A stretch of DNA of 64,000 bases from Mycolicibacterium pulveris (lineage in GTDB: Bacteria; Actinomycetota; Actinomycetes; Mycobacteriales; Mycobacteriaceae). The DNA lies in NCBI RefSeq assembly GCF_010725725.1, contig NZ_AP022599.1:372001-436000 (forward strand). Direction: 5' to 3'. The notes beneath the pieces were generated by a model that saw only the letters and a program-made list of their open reading frames with translations, was not told the origin of the DNA and did no database searches. Within the stretch, counting starts at the first letter, position 1; every line of letters begins with the position of its first letter. Of this stretch, positions 41,150-52,080 are shown one piece after another. Made by a program: the position numbers and the translations under genes.

Positions 41150-41574
41150 GCCGCACCAACCTGTTCTGGCTCGCCGGCGGTCTGGCCGTCGGCGGCATCG
41201 TCTGCCTGATCCTCGGCATCTCGATGCTGCCCGACATCCGAACGCATGTGGCCGAAACCTACCCCGCGTATTCGCATGGCGCGCAAGCCACGAGCTATGA
41301 ATGCACGGGGTCACCCGCCGAAGTGGCCGACCGGCTGGCGGACTACAAGAGCCCGGAGGCCCGCGCCACCGACCGCGGCTCGGAGTACCTGCGCTACAAC
41401 GACGACATCGTGATCGTCGGCCCAGACGGCAACCGTCCGTGCACCATCCGCGTGGAGGACATCAACGCCCGATACAGCCACGGCGGTTTCATCTTCCTGG
41501 GGCCCGGGTTCTTCCCCGGGTCCCCGGCGGGCGGTGCGGGCGGTAGCCCCGGCGGCCCCGGGGGAACGAAATGA
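41146..41574 (+). CDS. DUF4247 membrane protein (speE-cluster gene 3)
   Basis: A 142-residue protein with an N-terminal membrane helix ([20 protein letters not shown]) and a DUF4247 extracytoplasmic domain ([49 protein letters not shown]) ending in a Gly/Pro/Phe-rich tail. Its ATG overlaps the DUF2617 stop (ATGA), giving translational coupling. Two Cys residues ([13 protein letters not shown]) could form a disulfide outside the membrane. It corresponds to Rv2599. Confidence 0.84.
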   Translation: MSRTNLFWLAGGLAVGGIVCLILGISMLPDIRTHVAETYPAYSHGAQATSYECTGSPAEVADRLADYKSPEARATDRGSEYLRYNDDIVIVGPDGNRPCTIRVEDINARYSHGGFIFLGPGFFPGSPAGGAGGSPGGPGGTK

Positions 41575-41608
41575 CGCCCGCACCAACCCTGATCGGTTAG
41601 GAGACCCG

Positions 41609-42079
41609 ATGAACCCCGAAATACGAGCAGCCGTCGTCGAATTCGGCACCATCAGCGGTGAAAGTCTGGCGCAGAACGTCATTGCCGCGCTGTTGTACTT
41701 CGCTATCGGTGTCGTCGTGCTGGCGGCCGGCTTCCTCATGGTGGATCTGCTGACGCCGGGGAACCTGCGCCAGATGGTGTTCGTCGAGCGGCGGCCCAAC
41801 GCCGTGGCCGTCGCCTGTGGCATGTACGCCGCGCTGGCGACCGTGGTCGTTTCCGCGATCGTGAGCAGTTCCAACGAGTTGGGCCAGGGACTGGTCGACG
41901 CCGCCGTCTACGGGCTGGTCGGCGTGTTGTTGCAGGGGCTGGCGCTCGTCGTGCTCGAAGTCGTCGTGCCGGGGCGGTTCCGCGACCTCATCGCCGACGA
42001 GCGGCTACATCCCGCGGCCATCGCCACCGCCGTGACGCTGCTGGCCGTGGGAGGGGTGAACGCCGCCGCGCTGTCATGA
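41609..42079 (+). CDS. DUF350 integral membrane protein (speE-cluster gene 4)
   Basis: A 156-residue protein with four membrane segments in two similar halves, the DUF350 duplication ([28 protein letters not shown] in the first half; [25 protein letters not shown] in the second). It follows TTAGGAGACCCG, a good ribosome binding site. It corresponds to Rv2600. DUF350 proteins accompany polyamine or glutathionylspermidine-type enzymes elsewhere (for example E. coli yjfL near yjfC). Function unknown. Confidence 0.86.
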   Translation: MNPEIRAAVVEFGTISGESLAQNVIAALLYFAIGVVVLAAGFLMVDLLTPGNLRQMVFVERRPNAVAVACGMYAALATVVVSAIVSSSNELGQGLVDAAVYGLVGVLLQGLALVVLEVVVPGRFRDLIADERLHPAAIATAVTLLAVGGVNAAALS

Positions 42080-43650
42080 CGACCGGGCACGCGCCTGATC
42101 CGGCGCCGCCGGTCGGTTCGACGACGCGCTGGCGGGCGGTGCTGCTCGCGGCGGTGGCGGCCTGTGCGGCGTGCGGGCTCGTCTACGAGCTGGCGCTGCT
42201 GACACTGTCGGCCAGCCTGCACGGCGGTGGCATCGTCGCGATGTCGCTGATCGTCGCGGGCTATGTCGCCGCGCTGGGGGCGGGGGCGCTGCTGGTCAAA
42301 CCGTTGCTGGGACGGGCGGCCATCACGTTCATCGCCGTGGAGACGTCGTTGGCGATAATCGGCGGGCTTTCGGCGGCGGCGCTGTATGTGGCGTTCGCGT
42401 TCGTCGGCGGTTCGGTGTGGGTGCTGGTGGTGGGCACGCTGCTGATCGGCAGCCTGGTGGGTGCCGAGGTGCCGCTGCTGATGACGCTGTTGCAGCGCGG
42501 CCGCGTGTCCGGTGCCGCCGACACCGGACGGGTGCTGGCCAACCTGAACGCCGCCGACTACCTCGGCGCGCTGGTCGGCGGCCTGATCTGGCCGTTCATC
42601 TTGTTGCCGCAGCTGGGCATGATTCGCGGTGCGGCGGCCACGGGGGTCATCAACGTGGTCGCCGCAGCGGTGGTCGCGGTGTTCCTGCTGCGGCGCATCG
42701 TCACCTCACGCGAATTCATCACGGCAATAACGGTTTTGGCTGCAGCGTTGGCGTTGTTGGTGACGTTGCTGGTGCGGGCCGACGGCATCGAAACCTCGAC
42801 ACGTCAACGGCTGTACGCGGATCCGATCGTCGCGCTCGAACGCTCGCCCTACCAGGAGATCGTGGTGACCCGCCGTGGCGAGGACACCCGGCTGTATCTC
42901 GATGGCGGGCTTCAGTTTTCGACCCGAGATGAATACCGGTACACCGAGAGCCTCGTCTATCCCGCGCTCGGTGACGGTGCGCGCTCGGTGCTGATCCTCG
43001 GCGGCGGTGACGGCCTGGCCGCCCGCGAGGTGCTGCGCCAACCCGGGGTCGAGACGATCGTTCAGGTGGAGTTGGATCCCGCGGTGGTGCAGCTGGCGCG
43101 CACCACGCTGCGCGACGTGAACGCCGGCGCGCTCGACGATCCGCGGGTCACCGTCGTGATCGACGACGCGATGCGCTGGCTGCGCGAGCCCTCGCCGGTC
43201 CTGCCGCGGGGAGGTTTCGACGCGGTCATCGTCGACCTGCCCGATCCGGACACCCCGGTGCTCGGCCGGTTGTACTCGGTGGAGTTCTACGCGTTGATCG
43301 GCCGGGTGCTGGCCGACGACGGCCTGATGGCGGTGCAGGCCGGCAGCCCGTTCGCCACCCCGACGGCGTTCTGGCGCACGGTCTCGACGATCGGGGCCGC
43401 CGGGTATGCGGTGACGCCCTATCACGTACATGTGCCGACGTTCGGCGACTGGGGAATGGTGCTGGCCCGCCGCGGCGCAGCCCCGCCGGTGCCGACGATT
43501 CCCGATGACGCGCCGCCGCTGCGGTTTCTCAATCAGCGGGTGCTCGACGCGGCCACGGTGTTCGGCGGTGACATCCGCCCGCAGTGGTTGGAGCCATCGA
43601 CGCTGGACCATCCGCGCATCGTCGACGACATGCGGAAAGGCTACCGGTGA
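42076..43650 (+). CDS. speE: Membrane polyamine aminopropyltransferase (spermidine synthase family)
   Basis: A 524-residue protein. About seven membrane segments fill residues 20-235, and a spermidine synthase domain follows: [20 protein letters not shown] (residues 273-292), the SAM-site motif [15 protein letters not shown] (306-320), and the acidic [11 protein letters not shown] (384-394). It transfers, or is related to enzymes that transfer, the aminopropyl group of decarboxylated SAM. The usual YHE and HP residues of the substrate gate read YTE and YP here, so the acceptor may differ. ATGA overlap with DUF350; equals Rv2601 in type. Confidence 0.88.
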   Translation: MTTGHAPDPAPPVGSTTRWRAVLLAAVAACAACGLVYELALLTLSASLHGGGIVAMSLIVAGYVAALGAGALLVKPLLGRAAITFIAVETSLAIIGGLSAAALYVAFAFVGGSVWVLVVGTLLIGSLVGAEVPLLMTLLQRGRVSGAADTGRVLANLNAADYLGALVGGLIWPFILLPQLGMIRGAAATGVINVVAAAVVAVFLLRRIVTSREFITAITVLAAALALLVTLLVRADGIETSTRQRLYADPIVALERSPYQEIVVTRRGEDTRLYLDGGLQFSTRDEYRYTESLVYPALGDGARSVLILGGGDGLAAREVLRQPGVETIVQVELDPAVVQLARTTLRDVNAGALDDPRVTVVIDDAMRWLREPSPVLPRGGFDAVIVDLPDPDTPVLGRLYSVEFYALIGRVLADDGLMAVQAGSPFATPTAFWRTVSTIGAAGYAVTPYHVHVPTFGDWGMVLARRGAAPPVPTIPDDAPPLRFLNQRVLDAATVFGGDIRPQWLEPSTLDHPRIVDDMRKGYR

Positions 43651-43653
43651 GCG

Positions 43654-43908
43654 TCAACCACCCGCCGGCACCGGATAGCGGTCGTTGACGTCGGCGCTGG
43701 TGTCCTTGCGTGCGCAGTGCGCGCAACAGAAGATCGCCTCGGGGGTCTCCACGCCGTGGCCGAGGATCCGGCAGCCGCAGTGCGCGCATTCGGGCGCCAG
43801 CTGCGCGGCGGCGCATTCGATGCTGTCGAAGGTCGCGCTCTTACCGTCGCCCCATGTGACGGTGAACGCCTTGTCGTACTCGTTGCCGCAGGTATCGCAG
43901 ATTGCCAT
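43654..43908 (-). CDS. Small Cys-rich zinc-ribbon-like protein
   Basis: An 84-residue protein beginning MAICDTCGNEYDKAF. Cys residues occur as CDTC, ECA, CAHCGC and CCAHC, with His residues in CAHCGC, GHGVE and CCAHCARKD, a pattern for one or two zinc sites. The last part (CAHCGCRILGHGVE ... FCCAHCARKD) recalls small bacterial metal-binding or metallothionein-like proteins, but no family is assigned with certainty. ATG at 43908 has AGGAG 5 nt upstream. It converges on speE with a 3-nt gap. Confidence 0.7.
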   Translation of the reverse strand: MAICDTCGNEYDKAFTVTWGDGKSATFDSIECAAAQLAPECAHCGCRILGHGVETPEAIFCCAHCARKDTSADVNDRYPVPAGG

Positions 43909-44063
43909 CAGAACTCCTTGTCCCTCGCCCATCCGGGTGCCCGGCGGACGGCGATGACAAACGCTCGCGCCCCTGCCCGCCCCGCGCCGTGATCGGCGAA
44001 ACAGCGAATTCTTCTCGCACTTTCCCGCCCGTTTGTCCCTTTCGACGCAATTAGGCAAACGGG

Positions 44064-46181
<2,118 letters not shown>

Positions 46182-46326
46182 CTAATGCAGCCAGCCGACA
46201 TCGCACGGCGCGGCGCCGCGGGCCCGACCGTCGCCGTCCAGACCGACGCTTTGGCTGGTTTGCGGCCCATCGACTCGACCATTGCGTCGGTGTCGACGCG
46301 TGCACCACTTGGTTACCCTTGCGGGC

Positions 46327-46731
46327 ATGCCGCACCCGATCATGTTCCGCGACGACGACCTCGGGCTGGCACGGGTGCGCGAGATCGCGCTGGGCTTCCC
46401 CGAGGCGTTCGAGAAGATCTCCTGGGGGCGGCCCGTGTTCTGCGCGCCGAAGATCTTCGCGATGTACGGCGGCAGCGCCAAGACCGGCGTCAAAGGCCAG
46501 TACGTCCAGTACCCCCACTCGATCCTGGTCAAGGTCGACGAGAGCGACCGGCGCGCGCTCGAGCAGGACACCCGCTTCTTCTACCCCGCCTACATGGGGC
46601 CGTCGGGTTGGCTGGGGCTGGATTTCACCGCGACGGACAAGATCGACTGGACCGAGGTGCGCGAGCTGATCGACGCCTCGTTCCGACTGGTCGCGCCCAA
46701 GAAGCTGATCAAGCGCCTCGACGTAGGCTGA
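46327..46731 (+). CDS. MmcQ/YjbR family protein
   Basis: A 134-residue protein of the MmcQ/YjbR (DUF419) fold: VREIALGFPEAFEKISWGRPVF near the N-terminus, the middle HSILVKVDESDRRALEQD, and GWLGLDFTATDKIDWTEVRELIDASF at the end. Such proteins have a CyaY-like alpha/beta fold and are sometimes annotated as DNA-binding without direct proof. It is divergent from ligA across 154 nt and 38 nt upstream of an acyl-CoA ligase gene. Confidence 0.87.
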   Translation: MPHPIMFRDDDLGLARVREIALGFPEAFEKISWGRPVFCAPKIFAMYGGSAKTGVKGQYVQYPHSILVKVDESDRRALEQDTRFFYPAYMGPSGWLGLDFTATDKIDWTEVRELIDASFRLVAPKKLIKRLDVG

Positions 46732-46769
46732 CCAGGTAAGCGGTGCGCCATCACTGAATCGGAGACGCC

Positions 46770-48374
46770 TTGAGTTTCGCCAGTCCCTTTCCCGAAGTCG
46801 ACATTTCGTCCACCAGCGTCTACGACTACCTGTTCGGCGATATCGCACAGGACGACCTCGACCGGGTCGCGCTGATCGACGCCAAGTCCGGTCGCCAGAC
46901 CAGCTACCGCGAGATGATCGCGCGCGTCGACGCGTTCGCCGGCGCCCTGGCCGGGCGCGGGATCGGTGTCGGCGACGTCGTCGGCTTGCTGTCGCCGAAC
47001 AGTTCGGGGTTCGCCGTGGCGTTTCACGGCATCCTGCGCGCCGGCGCGACGGCCACCACGATCAACGCGCTGTTCACCGCCGCCGACATCGCCAAGCAGC
47101 TGCTCGATTCGAAGGCCAGGATGCTGGTCACCGTCACACCGCTGCTGGAACTGGCGGGCGAGGGCGCGGCGGCCGCAGGGATCCGGCCCGAGGACGTCGT
47201 CGTGCTCGACGGCGACGGGCTCGCCGCCACCGGACATCCCAACGCCGCCGATCTGATGGGCCCGGGCCTGCCGGCACCCGACGTCAGCTTCGCGCCGTCG
47301 TCGCATCTGGCGGTGCTGCCCTACAGCTCCGGAACCACCGGCGTCCCCAAGGGCGTCATGCTCACCCACCGCAACCTAGTGGCCAACGTCGCCCAGATCC
47401 GGCCGCTGCACGGCATGGTCGCCGACGACGCGATCCTGGCGGTGCTGCCGTTCTTTCACATCTACGGAATGACTGTGCTGCTCAACGCCGCCCTGCACGC
47501 CCGCGCCCGGCTGGTCATCATGGGCAGCTTCGACCTCGAGGAGTTCCTGGCCAACATCGCCGAGCACAAGTGCACGATCGCGTTCATCGCGCCGCCGGTG
47601 GCCGTGGCGCTGGCCAAACATCCGCTGGTCGACGACTACGACCTATCCTCGCTGAACACCGTGATGTCGGGTGCCGCGCCCTTGGACGCCGATCTCGGCC
47701 ACGCCGTCGCCAAGCGGTTGGGCTGCACCGTCGTTCAGGGCTACGGCATGAGCGAGCTCAGCCCGGTCAGCCACATCACCCCGTTCGACGGCGGCCTGCA
47801 GGAGATGAACATGGTCGCGCCGCTGAGTTCGGTCGGCTGGACGGTGTCCAACGGCGCCTCCAAGCTCGTCGACCCCGAGACCGGTGACGAAATCCCTCCT
47901 CCCACAGAGGGTCTCAGCAAGACTGGTGAACTCTGGTTCAAGGGACCCAACGTGATGGCGGGATATCTGAACAACGAGGCGGCCACCAGGCAGACCATCG
48001 ACGACGAAGGCTGGCTGCACACCGGCGATCTCGCGCAGGTCGACGCCGACGGCTGCGTGTACATCGTCGACCGCCTCAAGGAACTGATCAAGTACAAGGG
48101 CTATCAGGTACCGCCCGCCGAACTCGAGGCGGTGCTGCTGAGCCATCCCGCGATCGCCGACGCCGCCGTGGTCGGGGTGACCGACGCCGACGGCGAAGAA
48201 GTCCCGAAGGCGTTCGTGGTCAAGCAATCCGCCGCAGAGCTGACCGAAGACGAGGTGATGGAGTTCGTTGCAGCTCAGGTCGCCCCGTACAAGAAGGTGC
48301 GTCAGGTGGCGTTCATCGACGCGGTGCCCAAGTCCGCGTCGGGAAAGATTCTGCGCAAGGATCTGCGCGGCTGA
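46770..48374 (+). CDS. AMP-forming acyl-CoA ligase, 4-coumarate--CoA ligase-like
   Basis: A 534-residue member of the ANL superfamily. The P-loop is YSSGTTGVPKGVMLTHRN; FFHIYGMT, the VQGYGMSELSP adenylation motif, GWLHTGDLAQVD and the hinge DRLKELIKYKGYQVPP follow, with the catalytic Lys in PKSASGKILRK near the C-terminus. Plant-type 4CL signature residues make an aryl or short hydrophobic acid a likely substrate, but this is inference. The start is TTG at 46770 with GGAG 5 nt upstream. It stops 1 nt before the convergent secreted-protein gene. Confidence 0.92.
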   Translation: MSFASPFPEVDISSTSVYDYLFGDIAQDDLDRVALIDAKSGRQTSYREMIARVDAFAGALAGRGIGVGDVVGLLSPNSSGFAVAFHGILRAGATATTINALFTAADIAKQLLDSKARMLVTVTPLLELAGEGAAAAGIRPEDVVVLDGDGLAATGHPNAADLMGPGLPAPDVSFAPSSHLAVLPYSSGTTGVPKGVMLTHRNLVANVAQIRPLHGMVADDAILAVLPFFHIYGMTVLLNAALHARARLVIMGSFDLEEFLANIAEHKCTIAFIAPPVAVALAKHPLVDDYDLSSLNTVMSGAAPLDADLGHAVAKRLGCTVVQGYGMSELSPVSHITPFDGGLQEMNMVAPLSSVGWTVSNGASKLVDPETGDEIPPPTEGLSKTGELWFKGPNVMAGYLNNEAATRQTIDDEGWLHTGDLAQVDADGCVYIVDRLKELIKYKGYQVPPAELEAVLLSHPAIADAAVVGVTDADGEEVPKAFVVKQSAAELTEDEVMEFVAAQVAPYKKVRQVAFIDAVPKSASGKILRKDLRG

Positions 48375-48375
48375 C

Positions 48376-49248
48376 TCAGGGTCGGTGCAACCGGTCGGCC
48401 ATCTGCGCGGCCCGCGCCTGCCGGTAGCCCAACGCCGCGCCCGCGGCCGGAATCAGCAGCAACCCGGCGATCCCCCACAACGCATTCCAGTTCGCGCCCG
48501 GAGCGCCGGGAAGGGGCACCGGCATGTGCGGCGGTGTGGCTAGGCGGTGCAACAACGGCGGCGCCGGGCGCGCTGGAGGACGCGGTGGCGTGGGCGCAGG
48601 CGTGGGCACAGGCGGCGCAACGACGGGCGTCCGTGTGGGTGCCTGCTGCTGACGCGGTGCGAAATCGCCGCTCTGCAAGCCGGGTTGGCGGCCGTTGCCG
48701 ATGGTCACCCGCGGCGGCTGAAATGTGGCTGCGGGCCCGGCGACCGGCGCCGAGCCGCCGCCACCGCCGGCGCCGGCTCCAGGAGCGAGGCTGGTGCTGA
48801 CGGTCGGCGCGTCGACGGCAGGACCACTGCTGATGGCCGGACCATCGGAGCTTCCCGGCGCATCGGCGGGCGGCCGGTCGTCGCTGACGGGCCCGCGGGC
48901 GTCGACGCCGGCCCGCGCGTTCGGCTCCGGTTGCGGACTGTCTTCGCGCCCGGTTCCGACCCGCGACTGCGGGCCCTCGCCGCCGCGGTTGGATCGGCCG
49001 TTTCCGTTGCCGTCGTTGCTGTGGCGCCGCTGACCGGCATCCGAACGGTTGCCGCGGTTGTCGTGGTCGCCCTTCGAACCGTGGCGGCCGTGCCCACCAT
49101 CGCGATCAGCACTGGACCCGCGATCGGAGCCGCCCCCGCGCGAACCACCCGGGTCTGCCGTGGCAGTCGCCAGTCCAGGGCCGCCGATCAACAGACACGC
49201 CGCTACGACACCAACACTCGTCGCCAGGCGCTGGTGAAATTGGGCCAC
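48376..49248 (-). CDS. Secreted, disordered Gly/Pro-rich protein with C-terminal membrane segment
   Basis: A 290-residue protein of low complexity. A signal peptide (LATSVGVVAACLLIGGPGLATATA) is followed by a Gly/Asp/Arg/Ser-rich stretch, a Pro-rich region (PPVPTPAPTPPRPPARPAPP) and one C-terminal membrane helix (NALWGIAGLLLIPAAGAALGY) with basic residues after it. This layout resembles a wall-spanning anchored protein. No domain was recognised. The start GTG at 49248 has GAGAGG upstream. Function unknown. Confidence 0.72.
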   Translation of the reverse strand: MAQFHQRLATSVGVVAACLLIGGPGLATATADPGGSRGGGSDRGSSADRDGGHGRHGSKGDHDNRGNRSDAGQRRHSNDGNGNGRSNRGGEGPQSRVGTGREDSPQPEPNARAGVDARGPVSDDRPPADAPGSSDGPAISSGPAVDAPTVSTSLAPGAGAGGGGGSAPVAGPAATFQPPRVTIGNGRQPGLQSGDFAPRQQQAPTRTPVVAPPVPTPAPTPPRPPARPAPPLLHRLATPPHMPVPLPGAPGANWNALWGIAGLLLIPAAGAALGYRQARAAQMADRLHRP

Positions 49249-49353
49249 AATTCCTCTCCTGCCAGTCGGCAAAGACGATTCGATGCGGGCGGGATGAATT
49301 GTCGCACGCGAGAGCACCGCACATCAGCGGTCTCGCCGAACGCACGCAAATCG

Positions 49354-49698
49354 TTATCGGGTGTCTGGGTTTTCGTCTTCGACGAAAGCCCGCAACCGGT
49401 CGATCGCGCGATCCCAGCGTCGCGACAGGCCCGTCAGGTATTCGCTGGCTTCGGTCAGCGACTCGGGCTCGACCTGCCAGATGCGTTCCCTGCCGCGGCG
49501 TTGACTGCTGACCAGGCCCACCGTTTCCAACAGCACAAGGTGTTTGGTCGCCGCCTGCCGGGTGACCGGTACCGCCTGCGTCACCTCCGTCGTCGAGCAG
49601 GGGCCGCCGTCGCACAGGCGAGTGATGATCCGTAGCCGGTTCGGGTCGCCCAACGCGTCGAACACCGGCGCGCGGTCGAGAAGCGCCGAGGTGCTCAC
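49354..49698 (-). CDS. ArsR-family transcriptional regulator
   Basis: A 114-residue winged-helix protein: FDALGDPNRLRIITRLCDGGPCSTTEVTQAVPVTRQAATKHLVLLETVGLV, then a wing RRGRERIW. It lacks the paired Cys metal site of classical SmtB/ArsR proteins. This ArsR-SRPBCC pairing is common in actinobacteria. The start GTG at 49698 overlaps the stop of the SRPBCC gene by 4 nt, and the two perfect palindromes upstream of that gene are the likely operators. Confidence 0.92.
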   Translation of the reverse strand: MSTSALLDRAPVFDALGDPNRLRIITRLCDGGPCSTTEVTQAVPVTRQAATKHLVLLETVGLVSSQRRGRERIWQVEPESLTEASEYLTGLSRRWDRAIDRLRAFVEDENPDTR

Positions 49699-50180
49699 AC
49701 CGTCTCGCTCATCGCGACGTACTTGCGTACCAGCTCGGTCTGCGCGGCCCAGCCCGAGCTGTTGTCGTCGAATGCCGCCTTACGACGATCCTCGGGGATG
49801 GCGTCGAACCCGGACTCGACGATGCGCAACAGCACGCCGTCGGCGGTCTCCTGCAGCGTGAACTCGACAAGGGTGGTCGGGCCGTCCTCGCCGCCTGCGA
49901 CGAGGTAGGGGCGCCAGCGGTAGGCCAATCGGTGCGGCGGCTCCACTGCGACGATCCACCACGTATCGGCCGTACCCTCATACGGCTCTTGGCTTTTGGC
50001 GATCTCTTCGTCGACCGCCGTCGGCGTCATCACCCCGGTGAGCGCGGCGCCCTCGACGAACGGCCCGTCGAAGCGAACCCCGAACCACCGGCCGAACTGG
50101 TCGGCGTCGCTGATCGCCTTCCAGACCCGCTCCAGCGGAGCTTTCAGCACGACGTGCTTTTCGATTCGATCCGAACTCAT
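49695..50180 (-). CDS. SRPBCC (AHSA1-like) domain protein
   Basis: A 161-residue START/AHSA1-type protein: IEKHVVLKAPLERVWKAISDADQFGRWFGVRFDGPF at the N-terminus, TLVEFTLQETADGVLLRIVESGFD in the middle and a long C-terminal helix. Such domains bind hydrophobic ligands. The ATG at 50180 has AGGAGG 6 nt upstream; a TTG at 50186 is in frame but poorly placed. The ribosome binding site lies inside the first operator palindrome. Confidence 0.9.
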   Translation of the reverse strand: MSSDRIEKHVVLKAPLERVWKAISDADQFGRWFGVRFDGPFVEGAALTGVMTPTAVDEEIAKSQEPYEGTADTWWIVAVEPPHRLAYRWRPYLVAGGEDGPTTLVEFTLQETADGVLLRIVESGFDAIPEDRRKAAFDDNSSGWAAQTELVRKYVAMSETV

Positions 50181-50181
50181 G

Positions 50182-50199
50182 CGCAACCTCCTGGTTGCG
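50182..50199. promoter_or_regulatory. Operator palindrome 1 for the ArsR regulator
   Basis: CGCAACC and GGTTGCG are exact 7-bp complements around TCCT. The site overlaps the ribosome binding site of the SRPBCC gene. It matches the second site at 50228 in both arms. Confidence 0.75.
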
Positions 50200-50227
50200 T
50201 GTCACCCTACGGGTGCAGGCCGGTAAT

Positions 50228-50247
50228 GCGCAACCCCCAGGTTGCGC
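50228..50247. promoter_or_regulatory. Operator palindrome 2 for the ArsR regulator
   Basis: GCGCAACC and GGTTGCGC are exact 8-bp complements around CCCA, 47 nt from site 1 centre to centre. Two identical-arm palindromes directly upstream of an ArsR operon are best read as its autoregulatory operators. The rest of the gap (50248-50367) shows nothing recognised. Confidence 0.75.
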
Positions 50248-50367
50248 GTTTCTGAGGCGACGCCAGCGTGTCACCGAGTTCTGCCGCAGGGTCGCGATGA
50301 GCCGGGCAAGCACTGCCCTGCCGCAGAAATCGGCGATGACCACGACGGGACCACGGCGGTCCGAGCG

Positions 50368-51378
50368 TCAGATCGCGTCGGGGTCCTCGGCGAACCCGTC
50401 GGCGACCTTCTGCACCAACTCGACGGCGGCGCGCGCCCACTGCGGGGTTGCCCCGGCCAGCCCACAGGCCGGGGTGATGCCGACTCGTTCCCGCAACACC
50501 GACCGGGAGAATCCAAGCCGGTCGGTGACAGCGGCCGCCGCCTTGGCGACCTCCTCGACATTCGGTGGAGTTGTCGGGGCCGTGGCGGGAACGACGCCGA
50601 GCAACACCGCGCGACCCGATTCGACGAACTCGCCGATGCCGTCGAGATCGGCGCCGGCAAGCGTGGTCACGTCTACCGCAATCGCGGGTATTGCGCTGCG
50701 CTGCAAAAGATTCCAGGGCAGATCTGAGGCGCAGCTGTGCAACATCACGTCGGCACCGAGAGCGCTGACGTGGTCATCGAGGAGCCCGAGCGCTACCGAC
50801 TCGTCGACAGGATGCACGGGTGTCAGGCTGGTCACCCCGGTGAGGCGGCCCTGCAGCGCGTCAGGCAACAGCGGTTCGTCGAGCTGCGCGACGACGGCGG
50901 TGTCGAGCCGTTTGGCCAACCGCGCACGGTGCGCTGCCATTCCCTCGGCCAGCGACACGGCCAGATCGCGGAGCGCACCCCGGTCGGTGATCGCGCGGTG
51001 CCCGTTGGGCAGCTCGAGCTGGGCGGCCAGCGTGATCGGCCCCGGCGACTGCACCTTGACCGGGCGCGCGCTGCCGCGCAGGCCCGCCTTTTCCCACGCT
51101 TCTTCGAATGCGTCGATGTCCTCGTCGAGCAGGCTCATCGACCGCCGGGCCACGGCGCTGCGACCGGAGACGATCCGATAGCCGCGCGGGACGGTGTCGA
51201 TGCCGATGTCGACCAGCAGCGCACCGGCACGACCGATCATGTCCGCACCCACGCCGCGAGCGGGCAACTCGACCAGATGCGGCAGGGTGTGCAGTTCGCC
51301 GACGATCACCTCGGCGGCCTGGCGCGGTGACGACCCGGGCCAGGATCCGATTCCGGTCGCTGCAGCGAAAACGCTCAC
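50368..51378 (-). CDS. MetE C-terminal-like (cobalamin-independent methionine synthase-type) protein
   Basis: A 336-residue TIM-barrel protein like the C-terminal half of MetE: ATGIGSWPGSSPRQAAEVIVGEL, VKVQSPGPITLAAQLELPNG, VVAQLDEPLLPD, the metal-site His and Cys in MLHSCASDLPW, and a late Cys in GITPACGLAGATPQW. It corresponds to Rv3015c. Whether it moves methyl groups is untested. The start is GTG at 51378 (VSVFAAATGIG); the frame extends to 51411 without homology. Confidence 0.87.
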   Translation of the reverse strand: MSVFAAATGIGSWPGSSPRQAAEVIVGELHTLPHLVELPARGVGADMIGRAGALLVDIGIDTVPRGYRIVSGRSAVARRSMSLLDEDIDAFEEAWEKAGLRGSARPVKVQSPGPITLAAQLELPNGHRAITDRGALRDLAVSLAEGMAAHRARLAKRLDTAVVAQLDEPLLPDALQGRLTGVTSLTPVHPVDESVALGLLDDHVSALGADVMLHSCASDLPWNLLQRSAIPAIAVDVTTLAGADLDGIGEFVESGRAVLLGVVPATAPTTPPNVEEVAKAAAAVTDRLGFSRSVLRERVGITPACGLAGATPQWARAAVELVQKVADGFAEDPDAI

Positions 51379-51435
51379 TCGTTTGACAGTATGCGATCGG
51401 GCTAACCTCATTCCCGAAGGGCTGGGAGGAAGGCC

Positions 51436-52080
51436 ATGCGGGTATCGCCGGGATCAGCGGTCCTGTGGTGGGCGGCGACGCTGTTGGTCGCGGGCTGCGC
51501 ACAGACGGTGACGGGCAGTGCCGTGCGGGCCATACCAGGCATCGACGACGACTCGTTGTCTCCGTTGGACGTCGACACGATCATGCTCGACCAGGCGCAG
51601 ATGCGCGCCATCACCGGGGCCGGTGACGACCTCACCATCATTCCGAGTATGGACGGCAAGATCCCCGTCGACATCGACCACTTTGCCGAATCGACCCCGT
51701 CGCAGTGCCAATGGATCTTCGCCGAGACCCAGACGTTCGGCCCCGACGTCGAAGAATTCCACAAGACGACGTTTCAGCACCCGCCCGGCGGCGGTCTGAT
51801 CTCCCAAGGCGCCGCCGCATACCGCGATGCGGACACCGCGCGCCGGGCCTTCGATGATCTCGTCGCACGCGCCGACGGTTGCAGCACAACGCCGTTGGGC
51901 CCGATGCTGGTCGGCGACGCGGTCATCACCCCGGACTCCCTGCAGACCCGCACCGACAACGGGTGCGGCCGGGACTACCGCGTCAAGAACGTCGTACTGG
52001 TCGAGGTGACGGCGTGCCGGTTTCCCAGCTCGGTGCCGACCATCGTGATGACCAACATCTTGGCCAAGGTGCCGAATTAA
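51436..52080 (+). CDS. lpqA: Lipoprotein LpqA-like with PknH-type extracellular sensor domain
   Basis: A 214-residue protein with a lipoprotein signal (VLWWAATLLVAGC) and a domain like the extracellular sensor of PknH: DTIMLDQAQMRAITGAGDD, PSQCQWIFAETQTFG, ADGCSTTP, DNGCGRDYRVKNVVLVEVTACRF. The four Cys residues after the lipid Cys fit the two disulfides of that fold. Position after the MetE-like gene matches Rv3016. It is divergent from Rv3015c by 57 nt. Confidence 0.88.
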   Translation: MRVSPGSAVLWWAATLLVAGCAQTVTGSAVRAIPGIDDDSLSPLDVDTIMLDQAQMRAITGAGDDLTIIPSMDGKIPVDIDHFAESTPSQCQWIFAETQTFGPDVEEFHKTTFQHPPGGGLISQGAAAYRDADTARRAFDDLVARADGCSTTPLGPMLVGDAVITPDSLQTRTDNGCGRDYRVKNVVLVEVTACRFPSSVPTIVMTNILAKVPN

